Shown here in pieces: positions 10,212-17,810 of a stretch of 64,000 bases of DNA (position 1 is the first letter of the stretch; every line of letters starts with the position of its first letter). The translations under genes and the position numbers were made by a program. The DNA is taken from the NCBI GenBank assembly GCA_959347345.1, contig OY365738.1, positions 1,178,001 to 1,242,000 on the forward strand. Direction: 5' to 3'. This stretch comes from an uncultured Amylibacter sp. GTDB lineage: Bacteria > Pseudomonadota > Alphaproteobacteria > Rhodobacterales > Rhodobacteraceae. The notes beneath the pieces were generated by a model that made no database searches, was not told the origin of the DNA, and saw nothing but the letters and a program-made list of their open reading frames with translations.

Positions 10212-10240
10212 TTGACAGATTATTAAAATCGCCTTAAAGA
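10212..10240 (+). promoter_or_regulatory. Candidate sigma-70 promoter plus GC hairpin before the 348-residue protein
   Basis: TTGACA (10212-10217) is followed after 17 nt by TAAAGA (10235-10240), a perfect -35 with a weak -10. A GGCGGG/CCCGCC hairpin (10264-10281) lies between this and the gene start and would be in the leader RNA. Activity is inferred. Confidence 0.4.
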
Positions 10241-10304
10241 TGAAGTGGCTATTAAAATAGAAAGGCGGGGTTTTGCCCGCCCATCAAATTAAAAGAGAAT
10301 AAAC

Positions 10305-11351
10305 ATGACTACCATAAATTTATCAAACCAAGATAGTTTTACAAAGTTTTTTAAACAATTTGTAGCGGGCGAGATAACCGAACCTGTCACAATTAAATTT
10401 GAACTGCCCAAGAATGCTAAAAAAACCCCATTCCTACGGGTTCAAGGTAAAGGATATAATGGCACGATTAACTCTTTGGTGATGAATGTTTTGCAAAGCC
10501 ATCAAACAAATATTCATAGATTATATTCGTTGGTTAAGTATGGAAAAGTAACAAAATTAAAAGCAAGTGAAGTTGAATCACTAAGGATTATCTTTCAAGT
10601 CGATATAGGGTCATCAACTCTTATTATTAAGAATTTAGAGCTAATACTAGATTTTATTATACCAGCAGTTATAGAACCAACAGCAGCAGCAACACTAGTT
10701 GTAGGACTTGTATTAATTTTTACAGAGTTTGGGTTAACTAATTACCGTGAAAATAAGAATAGAATTTTTATTGCAGAGCAAAATCAACTAGATAGAGACC
10801 ATATTGCAGAACAGAATCAACTAGATAGAGACCATACCGCAGAACAAAACCAACTAGATAGAGACCATACTGCAGAACAAAACCAACGGGATAGAGACGC
10901 ACGTGAAAGAGAACTGCAAATTATTAAAGAAATTATTGGGTACGAACAAATTATTACTGGCAGTAAAGAGTTTTTAGAAAGACTTACAAGATTATCAAAA
11001 CATGCCAATGTTGTTAAACATTTAGGGCAGACAGTATCGCCACCTGTTGAAAAAGAAGATAAAGAAATTTTGCCGACCAGCATTAATGGAAACTATAAAA
11101 TATTACACTTTGGTGAAAAAACAGATACTTATTTTAAGATTAGATTAAAAAATACTGAAACAGGCAATAAATTTAATGCCAAACTGAGTGCAGATAATAG
11201 ACTAGACAATGTGCGAGCTGTAATATTAGACGCAGTTCAGTCTGGCGAGGGATTAAACTTAAATATAAATGCTATTCTTGTTAATAATAGATTAACCAAA
11301 GCAGTTATAGTATCAATAGTAGAACCAGAACAACTAACAACTAACAACTAA
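10305..11351 (+). CDS. Uncharacterised membrane-anchored protein with four 11-residue tandem repeats
   Basis: I do not recognise the family. The 348-residue protein has an N-terminal soluble part (1-110). A hydrophobic stretch around residues 118-145 (IPAVIEPTAAATLVVGLVLI) is likely one or two membrane passes. Then come four tandem copies of an 11-residue unit, (I/T)AEQNQLDRDH, forming a charged coiled coil, and a C-terminal soluble domain of about 150 residues. Codon use is AT-rich, unlike ilvD and trmJ on either side, suggesting acquisition. AAGAGA precedes the ATG. The last residues, LTTNN, and the stop codon are encoded by the heptamer array that follows, so the original C-terminus may have been longer. 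Confidence 0.65.
   Translation: MTTINLSNQDSFTKFFKQFVAGEITEPVTIKFELPKNAKKTPFLRVQGKGYNGTINSLVMNVLQSHQTNIHRLYSLVKYGKVTKLKASEVESLRIIFQVDIGSSTLIIKNLELILDFIIPAVIEPTAAATLVVGLVLIFTEFGLTNYRENKNRIFIAEQNQLDRDHIAEQNQLDRDHTAEQNQLDRDHTAEQNQRDRDARERELQIIKEIIGYEQIITGSKEFLERLTRLSKHANVVKHLGQTVSPPVEKEDKEILPTSINGNYKILHFGEKTDTYFKIRLKNTETGNKFNAKLSADNRLDNVRAVILDAVQSGEGLNLNINAILVNNRLTKAVIVSIVEPEQLTTNN
10770..10901 (+). repeat. Four 33-bp in-frame tandem repeats
   Basis: Four consecutive 33-bp units, each encoding (I/T)AEQNQ(L/R)DRD plus H or A, lie inside the 348-residue membrane protein gene. Units 1-3 differ by a few, mostly synonymous bases. Unit 4 is more diverged (NQRDRDA). Copy number could vary between strains without shifting the frame. 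Confidence 0.9.
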
Positions 11352-11386
11352 TAACTAATAACTAACAACTAACAACTAACAACTAA
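11331..11386. repeat. TAACTAA/TAACAACT heptamer array between two genes
   Basis: About eight tandem heptamers of AACTAAC/AACTAAT type. The array encodes the last four residues and the stop of the upstream membrane protein. It ends 4 nt before the trmJ start codon, leaving no recognisable Shine-Dalgarno site there. Confidence 0.9.
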
Positions 11387-11390
11387 AGAA

Positions 11391-12155
11391 ATGTCTGGAA
11401 CTAATCACTCGGCGGGGGACGACTGGCACGGCCCACAGCCCGTTTTCATCCTCACAAACCCGCAAATGGGGGAAAACATAGGCGCGTCCGCCCGTGCTAT
11501 GTGGAACTTTGGGCTGGAATCCTTGCGGCTGGTCGCCCCACGCGATGGCTGGCCAAACCCAAAGGCCGAAGTCATGTCCAGCGGCGCAGGGCGCGTTTTG
11601 CAAGGCATAACCCCCTACCCCACGCTCGCCGATTGCACCAAAGATTTAAACACAATCTTTGCCACCACCGCTCGAAAACGCGATTTAACCCAAATCATCC
11701 TATCGCCCGAAGACGCAATGGCAGAGGCGTACCGCCTAACCTCTCTGGGACAGAAAATCGGCATAGTCTTCGGCCCCGAACGTGCGGGGCTAGAAAACAC
11801 CGACATAGTCCGCGCGAACGCCCTGATAACAATCCCCGTTAATCCGGCGTTTGCCTCGCTTAACTTGGCGCAATCGGTCGGCTTGCTGGCGTATGAATGG
11901 CAACGGGCGCGGATGCGCGATGCGGGGGATGCGCCCGCCGCACTCTTCCCCACGCGGGCGGAGGCGGGCGAAATTGAAACTCTGGCGAGCAATTTGGAGG
12001 CGCAGTTGGACGCGTTGGGCTATTTCTGGCCTGAAGACAAAGCTGCCTCTATGCGGTTATCGTTCCGCAATTTATTCGCGAGGTTGCCGTTAAGCCATGC
12101 CGATGTGCGGTTGCTTTATGGGGTGATAAAAAAATTGACAAATCCCCCAAAATAA
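11391..12155 (+). CDS. trmJ: tRNA (cytidine/uridine-2'-O)-methyltransferase, TrmJ type
   Basis: A SPOUT-class methyltransferase that methylates the 2'-oxygen at position 32 of tRNAs, using S-adenosylmethionine. The 254-residue protein has the three family motifs: NIGASARAMWNFG near residue 27, VFGPERAGLENTDI near 126, and IPVNPAFASLNLAQSV near 150, which forms the trefoil knot. The ATG at 11391 directly follows a heptamer array and has no clear ribosome site. The protein still starts at the expected distance from motif 1. The next gene, ctaA, follows after 25 bp on the same strand. Confidence 0.88.
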   Translation: MSGTNHSAGDDWHGPQPVFILTNPQMGENIGASARAMWNFGLESLRLVAPRDGWPNPKAEVMSSGAGRVLQGITPYPTLADCTKDLNTIFATTARKRDLTQIILSPEDAMAEAYRLTSLGQKIGIVFGPERAGLENTDIVRANALITIPVNPAFASLNLAQSVGLLAYEWQRARMRDAGDAPAALFPTRAEAGEIETLASNLEAQLDALGYFWPEDKAASMRLSFRNLFARLPLSHADVRLLYGVIKKLTNPPK

Positions 12156-12180
12156 AATAATAAAACCCAAAGGACACCCC

Positions 12181-13320
12181 ATGGCAGACTCAAAACGCGC
12201 GATATTTGAAGAGGTAAGCGGCGATAAACCCGCCGCCAAATCAACCCCGCCCCGCCCCACGCAAACACATGAAAACTGGCGCGTCCCAATGCGGATTTGG
12301 TTTATCACTCTGGCGATTCTGGTCATAGCGATGATAGCCGTTGGCGGGCTGACTCGCCAAACCGATAGCGGGCTTTCCATCACCGAATGGCAACTTATCA
12401 AAGGCACTCTGCCCCCGCTATCCGCCGAGGACTGGCAAACCGCCATGCAAAAATACCGCACAACCGACGAATATAAATTGCAAAACAAAGGCATGACTCT
12501 GGCGGAATTCAAAACCATATTCTGGTGGGAATGGGGGCATAGGCAACTGGGGCGATTTATCGGGCTGGTCTGGGCGGTGGGATTTATTATTTTTGCATTA
12601 ATGAGGCAAAAACCCCCGCGCCCGTGGCTACGCCGTGCATTAATAATCGGCGGATTGGGCGGCGCACAAGGCGCGATAGGCTGGTGGATGGTCTCGTCTG
12701 GATTAGGCGGCGGGATGCTGGATGTCGCCTCCTACCGCCTTGCGATTCATCTGGGATTGGCGTTTATTATCCTATCGGTGCTGGCGTGGTTCATCTGGAT
12801 GTTGGGGCAGAGCAGCACGGATTTATTCGCCGCACGGCGACGCAAAGACGAAGGCATGCTGGCTTGGGGGCGCGGATTATGGGCGGTTTGCTTTGCCCAA
12901 ATTATATTGGGCGCGTTGGTCGCGGGTATAGACGCGGGGCTGATTTACAACGATTGGCCGATGATGAACGGCACGTTTTTTCCTAGCGATAGCGGGATGA
13001 CCGCCCCCGCTTGGCGCAATGTTTTTGAGAACCACGGGCTGGTGCAATTTAATCATCGCATCATGGGTTATGCGTTATTTGTGCTGGCTTTTATTGTTTG
13101 GATGCGGGGCAGAGCCGCCGCCTATCGCCCGTTACGCGGGCTGTTTGGCATGGTTTTTATTGCGATAATCGGGCAGATGATTTTGGGGATTAGCACGTTG
13201 GTTCTAGGTGTGCCTACGGGTTTATCCCTGATGCACCAGATGGGGGCAATCGTGGTTTTATTGCTGATTTTGCGCGGATGTTTTATTGCGTATTATCCAA
13301 TGAAAAACGTGTTGCGGTAG
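12181..13320 (+). CDS. ctaA: Heme A synthase (COX15/CtaA)
   Basis: An inner-membrane protein that oxidises the C8 methyl of heme O to make heme A for cytochrome aa3-type oxidase. The 379-residue protein has about eight transmembrane helices. Conserved motifs are GGLTRQTDSGLSITEWQLIKG in the first periplasmic loop, EWGHRQLGR with a heme-ligand His, and FNHRIMGY with another His in the second half. This is the alphaproteobacterial type-2 form. AAAGGA lies 9 nt before the ATG. Its presence implies aerobic respiration with an aa3 oxidase encoded elsewhere. Confidence 0.93.
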   Translation: MADSKRAIFEEVSGDKPAAKSTPPRPTQTHENWRVPMRIWFITLAILVIAMIAVGGLTRQTDSGLSITEWQLIKGTLPPLSAEDWQTAMQKYRTTDEYKLQNKGMTLAEFKTIFWWEWGHRQLGRFIGLVWAVGFIIFALMRQKPPRPWLRRALIIGGLGGAQGAIGWWMVSSGLGGGMLDVASYRLAIHLGLAFIILSVLAWFIWMLGQSSTDLFAARRRKDEGMLAWGRGLWAVCFAQIILGALVAGIDAGLIYNDWPMMNGTFFPSDSGMTAPAWRNVFENHGLVQFNHRIMGYALFVLAFIVWMRGRAAAYRPLRGLFGMVFIAIIGQMILGISTLVLGVPTGLSLMHQMGAIVVLLLILRGCFIAYYPMKNVLR

Positions 13321-13350
13321 GGATTTTACCCGCGATTTTTACCAAGATTT

Positions 13351-14139
13351 TTACTGCCCCCACTTGGGCTCGCGCTTTTCAATAAAGGCGGAAATCCCCT
13401 CCTTTGTGTCGTCCTGCATCATATTTTCTGCCATCACTTCGGCGGTGAAATCGTATGCCTCCGCCACCGACATATCCATCTGCTGATAAAACGCAACCTT
13501 ACCGATTTTCACGGCAACGCGGGGTTTATCGGCAATTAAACGCGCCAAATCAAAGGCGGTATCGCCCAGCGAATCCGCCGACACGGCATGGTTAATTAAC
13601 CCCAATTCCTCGGCACGCCGCCCATCAATAAACTCCCCAGTCGTTAGCATTTTAAACGCCTGTTTGCGCCCGATATTGCGCGATAACGCAACCATGGGGG
13701 TAGAACAAAACAGCCCGATATTCACGCCATTAACGGCAAACCGAGTCTCCCTGTCCGCCACCGCCAAATCGCAAGTCGCCACCAGTTGGCAACCCGCCGC
13801 GGCCGCCACCCCATGGACTTGCGCGATGACGGGTTGAGGCAAGGATTGAACCCGCATCATTAACGCCGAACACCGCTGGAATAAATCGCCGAAAGCCGCA
13901 CGCCCGCCGTCCGCGTCCGCCCTTGCCCGCGTCATTTCTTTTAAATCATGCCCCGCGCAAAACCCTTTGCCCTCGCCACGAATAATGACGGCGCGGATGG
14001 TATCGTCCGCCGCGATTAAATCCAACGCGGCATGCAAATCCGCCATTAAATCGTTTGATAAAGCGTTTAATGCTTCGGGGCGGTTCAGGGTTAAAACCGC
14101 GATATTTTGCGAGTCCTCGCGGAGGATTAAATTGCTCAT
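13351..14139 (-). CDS. Enoyl-CoA hydratase/isomerase family protein
   Basis: A 262-residue crotonase-fold protein. The oxyanion-hole segments are GKGFCAGHDLKEM (about residue 56) and HGVAAAAGCQLVATCDL (about 108). The Glu pair of classical enoyl-CoA hydratase is not obvious: residues after AAAG read CQLV, so isomerase, hydrolase or another crotonase activity cannot be ruled out. It lies one base downstream of moaA on the same strand and is probably translated from the same transcript, although there is no obvious functional link. Confidence 0.8.
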   Translation of the reverse strand: MSNLILREDSQNIAVLTLNRPEALNALSNDLMADLHAALDLIAADDTIRAVIIRGEGKGFCAGHDLKEMTRARADADGGRAAFGDLFQRCSALMMRVQSLPQPVIAQVHGVAAAAGCQLVATCDLAVADRETRFAVNGVNIGLFCSTPMVALSRNIGRKQAFKMLTTGEFIDGRRAEELGLINHAVSADSLGDTAFDLARLIADKPRVAVKIGKVAFYQQMDMSVAEAYDFTAEVMAENMMQDDTKEGISAFIEKREPKWGQ

Positions 14140-14140
14140 G

Positions 14141-15130
14141 TTAGCCCCCAGTATGGCTCATATGGCGCGACATCTGCCCGCCCACACGTTGGCGAGAATA
14201 ATCAAAATCGTGCCCTTTTGGTTTATCGGCAATGGCGGCGCGAATGGCGGTAACGACGGCTTCGTCCGTGCCATTGCGCACAACCGCGCGTAAATCCGTA
14301 GCGTTTTCCTGCCCCAAACAGGGGTACAGAGTCCCCGTGCAATTCAGGCGGACTCGGTTGCAGGATTCGCAAAAATTGTGAGATAAGGGCGTGATAAATC
14401 CCAGCCGTTGGTCGGTATCCCCGACGCGAAAATACCGCGCAGGGCCGCCCGTAGCATGGGCGGATTCGCGCAAATCCCACGTTTTTTCCAACCGAGACCG
14501 CAGGTCTGCCAGCGACCAAAACTGCCCCAATCTGTCGGACATATCGCCCATCGGCATGACCTCTATAAAGGTTAAATCCGCGCCGATTTCCCCCGCCCAG
14601 ACGACCATGTTTTCCAGCTCGTCTTCGTTGATTCCTTTTAATGCGACCATGTTTATTTTCACTGCCAAGCCCGCCGCCCGAGCCGATTCTATCCCGTCCA
14701 AAACCTGTGCCAATCGCCCCCAACGGGTGATGGCTTTGAACCTATCGGGGCGCAAAGTGTCCAGCGATATATTGACGCGGCGCACGCCCAGCGTTGCCAA
14801 TGCGCCCGCATATTTTGTTAATTGCGAGCCGTTTGTGGTCAGCGTTAATTCGTGTAAATCGCCCGTTTCCAAGTGCCGAGATATGGTGGTGAAAAACCCC
14901 ATTATGCCGCGCCGAACCAGAGGCTCCCCCCCCGTTATGCGTAATTTTGTGATGCCGTTTTTGATGAAAAGCGTGCAGAGGCGGTCGAGCTCATCAAGGC
15001 TGAGCAACTCCGTTTTTGGCAGGAAGGTCATGTTTTCCGACATGCAATAAGTGCAACGGAAATCGCAACGGTCGGTGACGGACACGCGCAGGTAATTTAT
15101 GTTTCGCTGGAAGGGATCGGTGAGGGTCAC
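14141..15130 (-). CDS. moaA: GTP 3',8-cyclase of molybdenum cofactor synthesis
   Basis: A radical-SAM enzyme that, with MoaC, converts GTP to cyclic pyranopterin monophosphate. The 329-residue protein carries [11 protein letters not shown] near residue 18, the 4Fe-4S site that cleaves SAM. A second cluster site, [14 protein letters not shown], and a further Cys in LYPCLG lie near 262-285. The C-terminus ends in Gly-Gly, required in MoaA. The start is a GTG at 15130 without a clear ribosome site, 9 nt after the stop of the second beta-flower gene, so translation may be coupled to it. Confidence 0.93.
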   Translation of the reverse strand: MTLTDPFQRNINYLRVSVTDRCDFRCTYCMSENMTFLPKTELLSLDELDRLCTLFIKNGITKLRITGGEPLVRRGIMGFFTTISRHLETGDLHELTLTTNGSQLTKYAGALATLGVRRVNISLDTLRPDRFKAITRWGRLAQVLDGIESARAAGLAVKINMVALKGINEDELENMVVWAGEIGADLTFIEVMPMGDMSDRLGQFWSLADLRSRLEKTWDLRESAHATGGPARYFRVGDTDQRLGFITPLSHNFCESCNRVRLNCTGTLYPCLGQENATDLRAVVRNGTDEAVVTAIRAAIADKPKGHDFDYSRQRVGGQMSRHMSHTGG

Positions 15131-15139
15131 TATTTTATA

Positions 15140-15508
15140 CTATACTCTTCCTGAAGCAAGAACAACAGAGCCTTGATTAGCTGAAAAACGTCTATAAAAA
15201 ATTGGTCTAATTGGCGCAATTCGTCTTATACGCTTGATGCGTTTAATTTTTTTAATACGTTTGATTCTTTCGATTCTTGTAATTCTAGGAAATTTTGACC
15301 TAATTGTACATAATATACATCCATCACGACCAAACATAACACCTTCAATAAACCATCCAAGATGCACTCCATTAAAACCATAAACATTTTCTTCATATAA
15401 ATAGGCAACGGGCGTTCCTTCCCACAAGTAAATTGTTTGTTCGTCATCAACAGCAATGTATGCCACTGCGTTACAACTTTCATCAAAAAGAGATATTTCA
15501 TTAGACAT
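15140..15508 (-). CDS. Beta-flower-like protein with an Arg-Ile triplet-repeat tail
   Basis: A 122-residue protein whose first 70 residues match the small 4-fold beta-flower type: repeated strands such as AYIAVDDEQTIYLW, VAYLYEENVYGFNG and HLGWFIEGVMFGRDG. The tail (about 72-101) consists of ten triplets of X-(R/K/P)-I, giving a very basic, regular stretch. In the upstream paralogue the same ten triplets end in glycine and look collagen-like. Ribosome site AGGAAGG is about 12 nt upstream, a long spacing. The gene lies 10 bp after its paralogue and just before moaA. Function unknown; the basic tail could bind nucleic acid or membrane lipid, but this is a guess. Confidence 0.7.
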   Translation of the reverse strand: MSNEISLFDESCNAVAYIAVDDEQTIYLWEGTPVAYLYEENVYGFNGVHLGWFIEGVMFGRDGCILCTIRSKFPRITRIERIKRIKKIKRIKRIRRIAPIRPIFYRRFSANQGSVVLASGRV

Positions 15509-15518
15509 AATAAATATA

Positions 15519-15881
15519 CTACCTTCCTAAAGAAAGCACATCAAGAAATGGAGTTTCTGAAAATCGCATAGAAAGACCTGGTCTCCCTGGCGCACCTTGC
15601 ATTCCAGCTTTTCCAGGGGTTCCTTGCCTACCACCTTTACCAGGTTCGCCGCTTGTACCTCCAGGAAATTTTGCCCTGATTGCAGATAACATACGCCCAT
15701 CACGACCAAAAATAACACCATCAACAAACCATCCAAGATGCCTTCCATTAAAACCATAAACATGTTCTCCATATAAATAGGCAACAGGTCTTCCTCCCCA
15801 TAAATAAATGGTTCGGCTGTTATCATCAGTAATATATGCCACTGGGCGACCGTTTTTATCGTAAAGAGATGCTTCACTCAT
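15519..15881 (-). CDS. Beta-flower-like protein with a collagen-like Gly-X-Y tail
   Basis: A 120-residue paralogue of the next gene. The N-terminal 70 residues repeat the motif pattern NGRPVAYITDD, IYLWGGRPVAYLYGEHVYGFNGRH and LGWFVDGVIFGRDGR (read as separate strands of a small symmetric beta structure). Residues 73-102 are ten collagen-like triplets (TSG, EPG, KGG, RQG, TPG, KAG, MQG, APG, RPG). AAGGAG lies 8 nt before the ATG. Promoter and operator sequences lie directly upstream (15898-15944). There is no signal peptide, so the product is probably cytoplasmic unless carried by another route. Function unknown. Confidence 0.72.
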   Translation of the reverse strand: MSEASLYDKNGRPVAYITDDNSRTIYLWGGRPVAYLYGEHVYGFNGRHLGWFVDGVIFGRDGRMLSAIRAKFPGGTSGEPGKGGRQGTPGKAGMQGAPGRPGLSMRFSETPFLDVLSLGR

Positions 15882-15897
15882 AATTTCTACTCCTTAA

Positions 15898-15944
15898 TTT
15901 GTTATTGTAGATTTCCACAATAACAAAAAATCAAACTCTGTCAA
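15898..15944 (-). promoter_or_regulatory. Promoter with an 11-bp inverted repeat over the -10 region (beta-flower genes)
   Basis: On the minus strand TTGACA (15944-15939) is followed after 16 nt by TATTGT. A perfect inverted repeat TTTGTTATTGT (15898-15908) / ACAATAACAAA (15917-15927) with an 8-nt spacer covers the -10 and start region. This layout is typical of an operator for a dimeric repressor. It could also fold as a leader hairpin, but no T tract follows. Confidence 0.55.
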
Positions 15945-15948
15945 GCCC

Positions 15949-15987
15949 ACTAATAACTAATCACTAATCGCTAATCACTAATCACTC
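15949..15987. repeat. TAACTAA/TCACTAA heptamer array at the glmS stop
   Basis: Tandem heptamers CTAATAA, CTAATCA and CTAATCG run up to and include the TGA stop of glmS (15984-15982). Confidence 0.85.
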
Positions 15988-17805
15988 AACGGTAACCGAT
16001 TTCGCCAAATTCCTCGGTTGATCCACGTCCGTGCCTTTGGCAACGGCGGTATGATACGCCAACAATTGCGCAGGCACGGCATACACTATCGCCGCTAAAA
16101 CGGCAGGCACGGCAGGCATTTCCACCAACTTCCACACAGCGGGCGCGCCCGCAGCCCCCGCCGAATCCGTCAATAAAACCACCTTGCCACCCCGCGCCAA
16201 AACCTCTTCCACATTGCTTATCGTTTTGTCAAACATAGCATCCTTGGGCGCGAAAACCACAATCGGCATGCGTTCATCAACCAGCGCGATTGGGCCGTGT
16301 TTCAGCTCGCCACTGGCATAGCCCTCGGCATGAATATAGCTGATTTCTTTCAACTTCAACGCGCCCTCCATAGCGATAGGATACAGCATCCCACGCCCCA
16401 AAAATAATGCGCTGCTCGCCTTCATTAATTGCTGACTTATTTTATTTATCACCCCGTCCAGCGATAGGGCTTGGTTCATAAAATCAGGTAAATTCAACAG
16501 GTTATCTATGATTTCACGTTTCGCGTCCGCGTCCATTGCCCCCCGTTCATCCGCCGCTTTCACTGCCAAACACAGCAACACTAACAGCTGGGAAGTGAAG
16601 GCTTTGGTCGATGCCACACCGATTTCCACACCCGCGTGAATCGGCAGGACTGCGTCTGCCTCCCGCGCGATAGAAGACTCCGCCACATTGACGATTCCAA
16701 CCGTATAAACGCCCTGCGATTTGCAGTGGCGCATCGCCGCCAGAGTGTCCGCCGTTTCCCCAGATTGGCTGATGAAAATAGCCACCGACCCAGCCCGCAT
16801 CGGCGAATTGCGATAGCGGAATTCGGACGCGATATCAAGGCTACACGCCACACCCGCCAGTTGTTCAAACCAGTATTTGGCAACGCTTGCGGCCAGATGC
16901 GCCGTGCCACATGCTATCAAAGTCAGCCCCTGCAACGCGGCGAAATCCACGCCAATATCAGGCAGAGTCAGGGCGGCATTTTTGCGGTCAATATAATGGG
17001 CAATTCCGTCTGCCAAAACCACGGGTTGCTCGTTTATTTCCTTCATCATAAAGTGCTTATACGCACCTTTATCGGCATGGACGGCTTGGCGATTCATCGC
17101 GCCGATTTTGCGCACGACGACCGCGCCCGCCGCGTCCGTTATCACGACCGAACGGCGGGTTATGACGGCGCAATCGCCCTCCTCCAAATACGTTATTTTG
17201 TCCGCCAATCCGTGCAAAGCTATCGCGTCAGAACCGACGAACATCTCGCCCATTCCGTATCCTATGGCGAGGGGCGAGCCATGCCGTGCGGCGATTAATA
17301 AATCATCTTCGCCCTCAAATAAAAAACATAACGCGTAAGCACCTTGCAATTCTTTTATTGTTTTTTTCGCGGCTTCTATCGGGGATAATCCGGCGGTTAA
17401 ATGGGCTTGGCACAGGGCGGATATTATTTCTGTGTCGGTATCGCTTTCAAAATTATATTTGTGCAATTTTGCCCGCAGGGTTTTGTAGTTTTCAATAATG
17501 CCGTTATGCACCACCGCGACCCCGCCCGCACGATGCGGGTGTGCGTTATCGATAGTTGCCGCCCCGTGGGTTGCCCAGCGTGTATGCCCAATTCCAGCCT
17601 TACCAGCAAGGGGTTTATGCACCAGAGTATCCGTTAGATTAACCAGCTTACCCACCGCTCGGCGGCGATCCAACGCGCCCTTTTGCGAGTCATTAACCGT
17701 GGCGATTCCAGCCGAATCATAGCCCCGATATTCCAAACGGCGCAGAGCATCTACCAAAATCGGAGCCGCCTGATGTTTGCCTAAAATTCCAACTATTCCA
17801 CACAT
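15982..17805 (-). CDS. glmS: Glutamine--fructose-6-phosphate aminotransferase (isomerizing)
   Basis: Makes glucosamine 6-phosphate, the first committed step toward UDP-GlcNAc for peptidoglycan and LPS. The 607-residue protein starts MCGIVGILG, where Cys2 is the glutaminase nucleophile after Met removal. Two SIS domains follow: SQSGETADT near residue 345 binds the sugar phosphate, and the C-terminus ends in PRNLAKSVTVE, the usual active-site tail. It lies 5 bp after glmU, with AAGGA in between, so the two form an operon. No self-cleaving glmS RNA element is seen. Confidence 0.96.
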   Translation of the reverse strand: MCGIVGILGKHQAAPILVDALRRLEYRGYDSAGIATVNDSQKGALDRRRAVGKLVNLTDTLVHKPLAGKAGIGHTRWATHGAATIDNAHPHRAGGVAVVHNGIIENYKTLRAKLHKYNFESDTDTEIISALCQAHLTAGLSPIEAAKKTIKELQGAYALCFLFEGEDDLLIAARHGSPLAIGYGMGEMFVGSDAIALHGLADKITYLEEGDCAVITRRSVVITDAAGAVVVRKIGAMNRQAVHADKGAYKHFMMKEINEQPVVLADGIAHYIDRKNAALTLPDIGVDFAALQGLTLIACGTAHLAASVAKYWFEQLAGVACSLDIASEFRYRNSPMRAGSVAIFISQSGETADTLAAMRHCKSQGVYTVGIVNVAESSIAREADAVLPIHAGVEIGVASTKAFTSQLLVLLCLAVKAADERGAMDADAKREIIDNLLNLPDFMNQALSLDGVINKISQQLMKASSALFLGRGMLYPIAMEGALKLKEISYIHAEGYASGELKHGPIALVDERMPIVVFAPKDAMFDKTISNVEEVLARGGKVVLLTDSAGAAGAPAVWKLVEMPAVPAVLAAIVYAVPAQLLAYHTAVAKGTDVDQPRNLAKSVTVE

Positions 17806-17810
17806 TTAAT

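Noticed and set aside
15140..15881. Diversity-generating retroelement template/variable pair
   Set aside because: Differences between the two tails are not confined to template adenines (second-position T against G), and no reverse transcriptase is present.
17806..17810. glmS ribozyme
   Set aside because: Only 5 bp separate glmU and glmS, leaving no room for the element.
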